Part shown: positions 27,317 to 35,896 of the stretch, piece by piece | Layout: the number at the start of each line of letters is the position of its first letter | Numbering within the stretch: position 1 is the first letter of the stretch | DNA from: a bacterium | GTDB lineage: Bacteria > Bacteroidota > Bacteroidia > Bacteroidales > P3 | Reading direction: 5' to 3' | DNA length: 43,614 nucleotides | NCBI GenBank assembly: GCA_014802725.1 | Contig: JAAVBS010000004.1 | Location: forward strand, 1 to 43,614 | The notes under the pieces: model-generated | Seen by the model: the letters and a program-made list of their open reading frames with translations, nothing else | Database searches by the model: none | What the model was told of the DNA's origin: nothing | Translations under genes and position numbers: made by a program

Positions 27317-29319
27317 AAGACCATTGTTTGCCGATATTGAAGACCCTGACTGTCTTGGCCGCGATGGCCTTGACTTCTTGCGCCAATCCCGGCGGTGCGC
27401 CGGAGGGCGGCCCCAAAGATATGATGCCGCCGGTGCTGTTGGTGGCCCAGCCGCCGCAGGGCACCGTCGATTTTCAGTCCCGGGCCGTGACGATGGAGTT
27501 CGACGAGTTTATCGAACTGCGCGAACAGGATAAGATTTACACGTCGCCGGTGCTGAATCAGGTCAATTATAGCAGCAACCTGAAAAAACTCAAGGTGGAA
27601 ATAGACGACACGCTGCGGCCCGACTACACCTACACGATCCGTTTCGGCAATTCGGTCGTCGATTTGCACGAAGCCAATCCGATACCCGATTTCCATTATG
27701 TCTTTTCCACGGGAGGCGTTATCGACAGTATGTTTATGGAAGGGCGCGTGGTCAAGGCCGTGGATTACAAACCCGAAAAAGACGTGCGGTTGCTGTTTTA
27801 CCTGCACCGTCCCGATTCGTTCCCGTTTCAGGATGAACCCGACTATGTGGCCATCGCCGATGCCGAAGGTCGGTTCAAGGTAATTCACATGAAGGAAGGC
27901 TGTTATTATGTTTACGGCGTGATGGACGAAAATCAGGATTACCGCATCGACCCCGTGACCGAAATGATGGCCTATACCGACAGCTGTGTATCGGTGCGCA
28001 AGATGATACCGGAGGCGGTTTTGACGGCCGCCGATTCGTTGGTCTTGGCCGACTCGCTGATGCAGGCGGCCGATTCGCTGATGGATCTGGCCGATTCGTT
28101 GGCGTGGGTGGCCGCCTATGCCGCCTACGATGCGGATGCCGTCGGCGCGGATACGGCGGAGACCGCTTATGGGGCCTATGTCGCCGCCTATGATGCAGAT
28201 ACCGCAGCGGACATGGCGGTCGATACGTTGGCCGATGCGGTGATGCCATCGGAGGTGGCTCCGGATGCCTTCGTCAACCTTTATCTTTACCGCGACTACC
28301 TGCCCGCTTTCTTTTTGAAGGAAGTGGCGTATAAACAGCGGGATCAGATGGAGTTTACGTTTTATTACCCGATAGACAGCATAGAAGCCATCCGCTTTAT
28401 TGAAGTGACTGACACGAGCGAAACGGAACTCACGATGCCGTTGTTTTGGCAATGGGCCGCCGACCGGCGTTCGGCCGTCTTGCATTTCCCGAACCATACG
28501 CTCAGAGATTGCGACCTCATTATGACCGTGAGCGGCCACGATGACACCACGTCGGTATATATTTCTGACGCCGCCCGTACGAAGACCGATACGGCGGCTT
28601 TGCAATTGAAGACGTTGGGCAATAAACTTTTGGAAACCGACACGCTGAGTTTTCGGGCTTCGTTCCCCATTGACCGCATCGACAGGGAGCGGATGGCGGT
28701 ATGGCGTTTCGTATCGGTGGAACGCCCCGTCCGCGATACGGTTTGGTTGCAACGCGACACGTTGCGGTTGGACGACACCGTGGCGTGGTATGTAGAAGGG
28801 GTGGATTACCGTTTGGTCGATACGGTGCGGTTGCAGCCTGATACGTTGGTGCAACCGTTTGAACTGACGCAAATCGATGCCTGGACTTGGGCGGTTTTGA
28901 CCGAACGGGAAACCGACGGCCGCTATGCGTTGTTCCTGCCCGACAGTGCCGTTTACGACTTCTTCGGGCGTGGCAACGATACCACCGTTTTGCCGTGGCA
29001 GGTCGTTGCACCGGAAGAGGGGGGCGATTTGGCCTTGGATGTACAGGGGCTTCAACCGGGTGCGGTCTATGTGTTGCAGTTGATGCAGGGTGACCAAATC
29101 AAACAGGAAATCCGGTTGACCGATACCGGTATGGTGGAATTTCTATCGTTGAAACCGGCGCAATATACGTTCCGGCTGTTCAAGGACGACAACGACAACG
29201 GCCAATGGGACGAGGGCGACTATGTGGCGCGCCGTCAGCCCGAAGAACACTGGTATTATCACAAAACGCTGCGCGTGGAGGCCGACTGGCGCATCGAAGA
29301 CGTTTGGCGTATCGAATAG
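27313..29319 (+). CDS. Large lipoprotein with N-terminal Ig-like domain
   Basis: Start ATG overlaps the U32 stop (ATGA); lipobox ALTSCANPGGAPEGGPKDMMPPVLLVAQPPQGTVDFQSRAVTMEFDEFIELR. Confidence 0.8.
   Translation: MKDHCLPILKTLTVLAAMALTSCANPGGAPEGGPKDMMPPVLLVAQPPQGTVDFQSRAVTMEFDEFIELREQDKIYTSPVLNQVNYSSNLKKLKVEIDDTLRPDYTYTIRFGNSVVDLHEANPIPDFHYVFSTGGVIDSMFMEGRVVKAVDYKPEKDVRLLFYLHRPDSFPFQDEPDYVAIADAEGRFKVIHMKEGCYYVYGVMDENQDYRIDPVTEMMAYTDSCVSVRKMIPEAVLTAADSLVLADSLMQAADSLMDLADSLAWVAAYAAYDADAVGADTAETAYGAYVAAYDADTAADMAVDTLADAVMPSEVAPDAFVNLYLYRDYLPAFFLKEVAYKQRDQMEFTFYYPIDSIEAIRFIEVTDTSETELTMPLFWQWAADRRSAVLHFPNHTLRDCDLIMTVSGHDDTTSVYISDAARTKTDTAALQLKTLGNKLLETDTLSFRASFPIDRIDRERMAVWRFVSVERPVRDTVWLQRDTLRLDDTVAWYVEGVDYRLVDTVRLQPDTLVQPFELTQIDAWTWAVLTERETDGRYALFLPDSAVYDFFGRGNDTTVLPWQVVAPEEGGDLALDVQGLQPGAVYVLQLMQGDQIKQEIRLTDTGMVEFLSLKPAQYTFRLFKDDNDNGQWDEGDYVARRQPEEHWYYHKTLRVEADWRIEDVWRIE
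28027..28247 (+). repeat. Low-complexity ADSL/AYDAD repeat segment within the lipoprotein gene
   Basis: AADSLV-LADSLM-QAADSLM-DLADSLA then AAYAAYDADAVGADTAETAYGAYVAAYDADTAADMAVDTLADAV; repeated gccgattcg(c/t)tg DNA units. Confidence 0.8.
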
Positions 29320-29332
29320 CCGGACAACGTCG

Positions 29333-30589
29333 CTATACCGAAACGTGCCGCTGCACGTCCATCTTGATGAAGACGAACAGGAGCAGCGTGAACGTCCAAA
29401 GCGAAGAACCGCCGTAGCTGAAGAACGGCAACGGAATCCCGATAACGGGCAGCAGGCCTATCGTCATACCGATGTTCACAAAGATATGGATGAAAAAGAT
29501 ACAGGCCACGCCGTATCCGTATATACGTCCGAAGTCGTTTTTCTGTTTCTCGGCCAATAGGATGATTCGAATCAGTACGAACAAAAACAAACCGAGTAGG
29601 ACGGTGGAACCGAACCACCCCCATTCTTCACCTATCGTACAGAAAATAAAGTCGGTGCTTTGCTCAGGCACAAAATTGAATTTGGTTTGCGTGCCATCCA
29701 AAAAGCCCTTGCCCATAAACCCGCCGGAACCGATGGCGATTTTGGACTGGTTGACGTTATAACCCGCGCCTTTGAGGTCGGAGTCTATGCCCAGCAGCAC
29801 ATTGATACGCGAACGCTGGTGGTCGCTCAGATGGTTGAACGCATAGTCCACACCGCGGATAAACACGCAGCAGGTTAGGAAAATGGCGATGGCCATCGCG
29901 ATGTTCTTAAAGGTCTTTTTGTTGATGACCACGAGCAGGCCGCACGCGAGGCCCACCAAGCCCATCAATACATATTGGTTGATGAGCAACGCAAGGATAA
30001 ACAGGAGAATGGCCACTACGCCCGTAATCAACACGTTGCCGGACATGCCTTCGCGGTAAAGCACAAAGATGAAGGCGGTGAACACGAGGGCGGAGCCGGC
30101 GTCCGGTTCCAATAAAATCAAGCCGATGGAAAGCAGGAACCAAAGCGAGGCCACGATTTGGTTACGGACCAACCGCATGTTAAGGTCGGGGCGGCTCGCG
30201 TATTTGGCAAAGGCCAGGCAGGTGGCGAATTTGGCGAACTCGGCCGGCTGTATCGACATCGGGCCGATTTTAATCCAGGCCTTGGCCCCCGAAATCTCGG
30301 TGCCGACCACCAAAACGGCAATCAGGAGCAGGATGGAGATGGCGTAATATAGGTAAGCGAATTGCGTCCATATCTTCAGATTGGTATAGAGGACGAAAAA
30401 CGCGATTGCGAACGCAAAGCCGATGTAGATGAGCTGGCGGCCGTAGCGCGTGTCAAACGTAAAGGTAGGGCCTATTTCGGGGTCGAATACGGCGGAATAG
30501 ATATTGCACCAGCCCATAATCACCAATACGAGATAGGCGAGAACGAGCGGGAGGTCGATATTGCGCCAGAGTTTGCGTTGTTCGTTCAT
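29333..30589 (-). CDS. rodA: Rod shape-determining SEDS polymerase RodA
   Basis: SEDS polytopic protein; GAKAWIKIGPMSIQPAEFAKFATCLAFAKY; QSKIAIGSGGFMGKGFLDGTQTKFNFVPEQSTDFIF; partner PBP2 directly upstream. Confidence 0.95.
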   Translation of the reverse strand: MNEQRKLWRNIDLPLVLAYLVLVIMGWCNIYSAVFDPEIGPTFTFDTRYGRQLIYIGFAFAIAFFVLYTNLKIWTQFAYLYYAISILLLIAVLVVGTEISGAKAWIKIGPMSIQPAEFAKFATCLAFAKYASRPDLNMRLVRNQIVASLWFLLSIGLILLEPDAGSALVFTAFIFVLYREGMSGNVLITGVVAILLFILALLINQYVLMGLVGLACGLLVVINKKTFKNIAMAIAIFLTCCVFIRGVDYAFNHLSDHQRSRINVLLGIDSDLKGAGYNVNQSKIAIGSGGFMGKGFLDGTQTKFNFVPEQSTDFIFCTIGEEWGWFGSTVLLGLFLFVLIRIILLAEKQKNDFGRIYGYGVACIFFIHIFVNIGMTIGLLPVIGIPLPFFSYGGSSLWTFTLLLFVFIKMDVQRHVSV

Positions 30590-32586
30590 GGTTCGGAAAT
30601 GGGTGTCGGGGATGAGGGTTGCGGCTGCGGAACGTTGGGCACAGGCGTGCCGACCGACGGCATGCCGAGCGGTGAGGTGCCGAGTTGCGGCATCAGCTGC
30701 GGCATGGGAATCACCGGCGGATCGTCCGTCTGCGGACGTTCCACAGGTTTGGGTTTGGCCACCACCGGTTTGAGCGCGTCGTCGAGCATACGTTCCAATT
30801 CGGGCCGTGTAATCGTGTCGGTCAGGTATTTTTCAATGAGCAGGCTGCCGAGCGGTGCGGCCCATGTGCCGCCGAAGCCGTGGTTCTCGATAAAGACCGA
30901 GATGGCGATTTGCGGGTCGTCCATAGGGGCGAACGCGATGAAAACGGCGTGGTCTTTGCCGTGCGGGTTTTCGGATGTGCCGGTTTTGCCGCAAACGGCA
31001 ATGTGCGGAATCCGGGCGCGGCGCGCCGTGCCGCCTTCTTCGTGTACGGCCCCGTACATGCCGCGTATAACGACTTCAAAGAAATCGGGCTTGATGCCGG
31101 TTTCATGCCGCGTGGTGTCGCGGCCGGGAACGCGCCGCGCCTCGCCGATGGTTTTGACGATATGCGGCGTGATGTAATAGCCGCGGTTGGCTACCGTGGC
31201 GGCCAGATTAGCCATTTGCAACGGAATCAGCCCCACTTCGCCCTGCCCGATGCTGAGCGAGTAAATCGTGCTGAACGCCCATTGGTTGTGGCCGTAAATG
31301 CGGTCGTAGAAAGCCGAGTTGGGTATAAAGCCCGTCTTGACGTTGGGCAGGTCGATGTCTAATTTCTGGCCGAATCCGAAGCGGCTCATGTATTCGCACC
31401 AGGCGTCCAAGCCCAAACGGCTATCTACAAAACGGTTGTCGCTGCGTCCCTGCATCAGCACGCGTTTGAACACCTGATAAAAATACGGGTTGCACGACAT
31501 CTTCAAACCTTCCGGCACAGAGGTGGCCGACGGGTGGTTGTGGCAACCCAACAGGCTGCGGTCGCAGACAAAACCCGAATAGGGCTTGATGACCCCTTCC
31601 TGCAACGCGATGAGTGCCTGAGGTATCTTAAAGATGGAGCCCGGCGGGTAAAACGCCATGAGCGCGCGGTCGAACAGCGGCTTGACCGTATCGTTGAGCA
31701 ACACCTGGTAGTTTTGGCTGCGCTTGCGGCCTACGAGCAGGTTGGGGTCGTAGCCCGGCGACGACACCAAGGCCAAAATCTCGCCGGTCTTGGGCTCTAT
31801 GGCCACGACGCTGCCGCGGCGGCCTTTCATGAGCCGTTCGGCATAGGCTTGCAGACCGAGGTGCAACGACGTATAGAGGTTTTCGCCGGCCACGGCCGCC
31901 GAGTCGAACGCCCCGTCCTTATAACTGCCTTTCTCGCGGTTCAGCACGTCCACCATAATCATCTTGACGCCCTTCTGCCCCTTGAGGTCGTTTTCGTAGT
32001 ATTTCTCCAGACCGCTCTTGCCGATGTAGTCGCCCGACTTGTAGCCTTCGGCTTCGAGTCTTAACAATTCGTCCTCGCTGATTTCCCCCACGTCGCCCAA
32101 AACGTGCGCGGCCACGGCGTGCGGATAGCGGCGCAGCGTGCGCGAATGCACGTAGAGGCCCGGAAACATATAAAGGTGCTCCTGCAGGCGGCCGTAAGTC
32201 TCTTTTGAAAGTTGTTTTTCAAACACCGAGGGGGCATAGCGTGAATAGGCCCGCGCCTTTTTGTAGCGTTGCACCGCCCCTTCTTCGTCTATCTCGATGA
32301 GTTCGGCCAAATGTTTCCAGTCGGTGTTGGCGGCCTGAATCGGGATGATCATCAAGTCGTAAACGGCTTCGTTGTAAACGAGCAGTTCGCCGTTTCGGTC
32401 GTAAATCAGGCCGCGCCCCGCATATTGCGTTTTCTTGCGGAAGGCGTTGTTTTCGGCGTCGGTCTTATAGGTGGCGTCTAAAATCTGTAAGTAAAACAGC
32501 CGGATCCAGAAAACGAAGAAAACCCCGATGAAAATCAGGATGATGATGCGGCTGCGTTCTGCGTATATGCTGGCTCGGTTCGGCAT
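30586..32586 (-). CDS. mrdA: Penicillin-binding protein 2 (elongation transpeptidase) with Pro-rich C-terminal tail
   Basis: YPPGSIFKIPQALIALQEG (SxxK), SCN, CGKTGTSENPHGKDHAVFIAFAP. Probable start MPNRASIYAERSR at 32586 (track ORF opens at 32667). Confidence 0.94.
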   Translation of the reverse strand: MPNRASIYAERSRIIILIFIGVFFVFWIRLFYLQILDATYKTDAENNAFRKKTQYAGRGLIYDRNGELLVYNEAVYDLMIIPIQAANTDWKHLAELIEIDEEGAVQRYKKARAYSRYAPSVFEKQLSKETYGRLQEHLYMFPGLYVHSRTLRRYPHAVAAHVLGDVGEISEDELLRLEAEGYKSGDYIGKSGLEKYYENDLKGQKGVKMIMVDVLNREKGSYKDGAFDSAAVAGENLYTSLHLGLQAYAERLMKGRRGSVVAIEPKTGEILALVSSPGYDPNLLVGRKRSQNYQVLLNDTVKPLFDRALMAFYPPGSIFKIPQALIALQEGVIKPYSGFVCDRSLLGCHNHPSATSVPEGLKMSCNPYFYQVFKRVLMQGRSDNRFVDSRLGLDAWCEYMSRFGFGQKLDIDLPNVKTGFIPNSAFYDRIYGHNQWAFSTIYSLSIGQGEVGLIPLQMANLAATVANRGYYITPHIVKTIGEARRVPGRDTTRHETGIKPDFFEVVIRGMYGAVHEEGGTARRARIPHIAVCGKTGTSENPHGKDHAVFIAFAPMDDPQIAISVFIENHGFGGTWAAPLGSLLIEKYLTDTITRPELERMLDDALKPVVAKPKPVERPQTDDPPVIPMPQLMPQLGTSPLGMPSVGTPVPNVPQPQPSSPTPISEP

Positions 32587-32588
32587 GG

Positions 32589-33140
32589 CTAAAATCGATA
32601 GTCCGAAAGAAGGATATCTTCGGAGTGAATCACGTTGCTTTTTTGTTTTTTCCGGTCGAAAAGCCAAATGGCGAACCGGATCGTATGGCCGTCGAATTCG
32701 CGCGCGATGTCGGCGAATTCCTCCATGCGCCAGGTCATCGTGCCATAGACGGCTCCGTTGCTCGTCACGGCCTCTATCGGACGGAGCATATATTGGTATT
32801 CGATGGCAAAGCGGCCGCCGGTGTCATCAACGGCATAAACCTGTTCATACAGACTGTCGTTCAGCTTTTCCTGCAACGCGAAAAACAGAACGGTTTCATT
32901 CCCGTCCGTGCCGATGTCGCCGTCGCCGTCTTGGAAATAAAACGTAAGGTCGAGTACGGGCACCGTGTCGCCGGTGGGGGCGATGCGGCCCGATATTTCG
33001 GCTGAACGGTATTCGAGATACGGGATTTCGGAACATTCTTTCGGTTTGACGCAGCCCGATAAAAATACGGACAACAGGCCAAGGGCGGTGGAAAACCGGC
33101 CGATGGTGCATATAAGGCGGAAAAATCGTACTTTTGGCAT
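32589..33140 (-). CDS. Small putative lipoprotein with acidic DGDGD motif
   Basis: GLLSVFLSGCVKPKEC lipobox-like; FYFQDGDGDIGTDGNETVLFF. Confidence 0.7.
   Translation of the reverse strand: MPKVRFFRLICTIGRFSTALGLLSVFLSGCVKPKECSEIPYLEYRSAEISGRIAPTGDTVPVLDLTFYFQDGDGDIGTDGNETVLFFALQEKLNDSLYEQVYAVDDTGGRFAIEYQYMLRPIEAVTSNGAVYGTMTWRMEEFADIAREFDGHTIRFAIWLFDRKKQKSNVIHSEDILLSDYRF
33129..33136 (+). promoter_or_regulatory. Putative -7 element for the LuxE-like gene, inside the 5' end of the divergent lipoprotein CDS
   Basis: TACTTTTG, 61 bp upstream of the ATG at 33197. Confidence 0.3.
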
Positions 33141-33196
33141 GCGTAAACGGGACCGTGGTGACGGTCATAATAAATTAAATCGTAAAATTATAAAAA

Positions 33197-34207
33197 ATGG
33201 CGCATACAAACAAGTGGCAAACCCATGCGGCGCGTCTTTGGGCGTTGCGGACGGAGGCGGATTTCACGGCCCTGGCGGTGGAGATGTTCCGTCTGCATTT
33301 CCGCCACAATCCGGTTTACCGCGACTATGTAACGCGCGTGTTCCCGTCCTTGCGCGAAGAGGACGTGACCGACGAGGGTCAGATTCCGTTCCTGCCCATC
33401 GAGCTGTTCAAGAGCCACCGCGTGCTGTTGGACGGCTGCGAACCGACCGGCTATTTCGAGAGTTCCGGCACGGGCGGCGCCACTTCCAAGCATTGGCTCG
33501 TGGAACCGGAACTGTATGAGGAAAGTTGCGTGCGCGGCTTCGAATATGCGTTCGGCCCCGTGTCGGATTATACGTTTTTGGCCCTGTTGCCCAACTATCT
33601 GGAGCAGAAGCATTCCTCGCTCGTGCACATGGTGCGCACGCTTATGGCTTTCAGCCCGTCGCCCTACCACGGCTTCTACTTGAACGAGACCGACCGTTTG
33701 GCCGAGGTGTTGCGGCAAACGGAGGCGGAGGGGCGGCAGGTGCTGCTGCTGGGCGTCACGTTCGCGCTCTTGGAACTGGCCGAAAAGGGTTGGCCGGGCT
33801 TCCCGCTCCGGCACGTCCGCGTTATGGAGACGGGCGGCATGAAGGGCCGCCGCAAGGAAATCGTGCGCGACGAGCTGCATACGGTACTCCGCCGCTCGTT
33901 CGGCCTGCCGCACATCTATTCCGAATACGGCATGTGCGAGTTGTTTTCGCAGGCCTACCTGCATGAAGACGGCCGTTTCGTCTGCCCGCCCTGGATGCGC
34001 GTGCGGCTGCGGTCGGTCTATGACCCGTTGCGGGCAGCGGCTCCGGGCGAAAGCGGCGGCATCGACGTTATCGATTTGGCCAATCTCTACAGCTGTCCGT
34101 TCATCTCCACGCAGGACCTGGGGCGGCAATGGCCCGATGGACGGTTTACGGTATTGGGCCGCTTCGACGGCAGCGACATCCGCGGCTGCAATCTTATGGT
34201 GCAATAG
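33197..34207 (+). CDS. LuxE-like acyl-protein synthetase / acyltransferase
   Basis: IPFLPIELFKSHRVLL, YFESSGTGGATSKHWL, METGGMKGRRKEI, YSEYGMCELFSQAY: LuxE/ANL-type motifs. Confidence 0.85.
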   Translation: MAHTNKWQTHAARLWALRTEADFTALAVEMFRLHFRHNPVYRDYVTRVFPSLREEDVTDEGQIPFLPIELFKSHRVLLDGCEPTGYFESSGTGGATSKHWLVEPELYEESCVRGFEYAFGPVSDYTFLALLPNYLEQKHSSLVHMVRTLMAFSPSPYHGFYLNETDRLAEVLRQTEAEGRQVLLLGVTFALLELAEKGWPGFPLRHVRVMETGGMKGRRKEIVRDELHTVLRRSFGLPHIYSEYGMCELFSQAYLHEDGRFVCPPWMRVRLRSVYDPLRAAAPGESGGIDVIDLANLYSCPFISTQDLGRQWPDGRFTVLGRFDGSDIRGCNLMVQ

Positions 34208-34219
34208 GATTTTTTTTAG

Positions 34220-34227
34220 TATCTTTG
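34220..34227 (+). promoter_or_regulatory. Putative -7 element upstream of the M49-like lipoprotein gene
   Basis: TATCTTTG, 50 bp upstream of the ATG at 34277. Confidence 0.45.
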
Positions 34228-34276
34228 TCAGTTTATTTAAGTTTGCGTTTAACCAATACAAAAAATCATAACGAGG

Positions 34277-35896
34277 ATGAAAAAGATGTGGTTTTTGACG
34301 GGCCTGTGCGCCCTGTTTATGTTCTCCGGATGCTGTTCCAAGAAAAAAGCGCAGCCGGATGTCGTGATGGGCTTCGCCAAGGTGCCGTTGACGGCCGATT
34401 TGAGCGGGCTGACGGCCGACGAAAAGCAGATGCTGGCCTATCTGTGCGATGCGGCCGAAATCATGAACGACCTGTTTTGGCTCGAAGCCTACGGCCCCGA
34501 TAAGGACGCTTTTTTGGCGGGCATAGACAACGATACGTTGCGCCTTTTCGCCGACATCAATTACGGCCCGTGGAGCCGTCTGGACGATAACGCCCCGTTT
34601 ATCGAAGGCGTGGGCGCCAAGCCGGCCGGCGCGGGTTTCTATCCCACCGACATGACGAAAGAGGAGTTCGAGGCCTTGGACGACGACGCCAAGACGTCGG
34701 GCTACACGGTCTTGCGCCGCGATGAAAACGGCAAGCTGGCGGTTAAATACTATCACGAGGCGTTTGCCGAACAGATCGAAAAGGCGGCCGGCCTGTTGGA
34801 ACAAGCCGCCGCGCTCTGCGACAACGAAAGCTTCAAGAACTATCTGACCCTGCGGGCCAAGGCGCTCCGCACTGACGACTATTTCGAAAGCGACATGGCC
34901 TGGATGGACGTCAAGGACTATAAGTTCGACTTTGTCGTAGGCCCCATCGAGAATTACGAAGACGCGCTGTTCGGTTACAAGAACGCGCACGAATCCTTCC
35001 TGCTGATCAAGGATGCGGATTGGAGCGCCAAGTTAGACAAGTTCGCCGCGCTCTTGCCCGACCTGCAGAAGACCCTGCCGGTTGAGGCCAAATACAAGGC
35101 CGAGACGCCGGGGCTGGAATCGGACATGAACGTTTACGACGCCGTGTTGTACCGCGGCGACTGCAACGCCGGCGGCAAGACCATCGCCATCAACCTGCCC
35201 AACGACGAGCGCGTCCACATTCAGAAAGGCACGCGCAAACTGCAACTCAAAAACGCGATGAAAGCCAAGTTCGACCGCATCATGATGCCGATTGCCGAAG
35301 TGGTGATGACACCCGAACAGAAAGAGCAGGTGGCGTTCAATTCGTTCTTCGAAAACGTGACATTCCACGAAGTGGCGCACGGCATGGGCGTCAAGAACAC
35401 GATCAACGGCAAGGGCACGGTACGTCAGGCCTTGAAAGAGAATTACGCGGCCATCGAGGAAGCCAAGGCCGACATCATGGGCCTGTATCTCGTGGACCGT
35501 CTGCATGAAATGGGCGAACTGGACGAGGGCGCGGTGGAACAGAACTACATCACGTTCTTCGCTGGCATCTTCCGTTCGGTACGTTTCGGCGCCGCCAGCG
35601 CGCACGGCAAGGCCAATATGCTTTGCTTCAATTATATGGCCGACAGAGGCGTGTTCACGCGTTCGGAAGAGGGCCTCTATACGGTAAACGTGGAGAAGAT
35701 GAAAGAAGCCGCGGCCGCCCTGTTGGCAGACATCCTCAAAGTGCAGGCCGAGGGCGACTATGACGGCCTCGCGGCTTGGATAGCCGAAAAGAGCGTGGTG
35801 AACGCCGAGTTGCAGGCGGATTTGGACCGCATCGCACGGGCCGATATCCCGAAGGATATCTATTACGAACAGGGTAAATGCGTACTGGGTCTGTAA
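34277..35896 (+). CDS. M49 (dipeptidyl peptidase III)-like zinc metallopeptidase lipoprotein
   Basis: Lipobox LFMFSGCCSKKK; HEVAHGMG zinc motif and EEAKADIMGLYLV downstream glutamate motif. Confidence 0.8.
   Translation: MKKMWFLTGLCALFMFSGCCSKKKAQPDVVMGFAKVPLTADLSGLTADEKQMLAYLCDAAEIMNDLFWLEAYGPDKDAFLAGIDNDTLRLFADINYGPWSRLDDNAPFIEGVGAKPAGAGFYPTDMTKEEFEALDDDAKTSGYTVLRRDENGKLAVKYYHEAFAEQIEKAAGLLEQAAALCDNESFKNYLTLRAKALRTDDYFESDMAWMDVKDYKFDFVVGPIENYEDALFGYKNAHESFLLIKDADWSAKLDKFAALLPDLQKTLPVEAKYKAETPGLESDMNVYDAVLYRGDCNAGGKTIAINLPNDERVHIQKGTRKLQLKNAMKAKFDRIMMPIAEVVMTPEQKEQVAFNSFFENVTFHEVAHGMGVKNTINGKGTVRQALKENYAAIEEAKADIMGLYLVDRLHEMGELDEGAVEQNYITFFAGIFRSVRFGAASAHGKANMLCFNYMADRGVFTRSEEGLYTVNVEKMKEAAAALLADILKVQAEGDYDGLAAWIAEKSVVNAELQADLDRIARADIPKDIYYEQGKCVLGL

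Noticed and set aside
27205-29097. 630-aa minus-strand ORF antisense to the lipoprotein gene
   Set aside because: Antisense shadow of a supported plus-strand lipoprotein; no motif recognised.
33188-34990. 600-aa minus-strand ORF spanning the LuxE-like gene and the M49-like gene
   Set aside because: Both sense genes are clearly supported, and the antisense frame crosses their intergenic promoter-like region without family resemblance.
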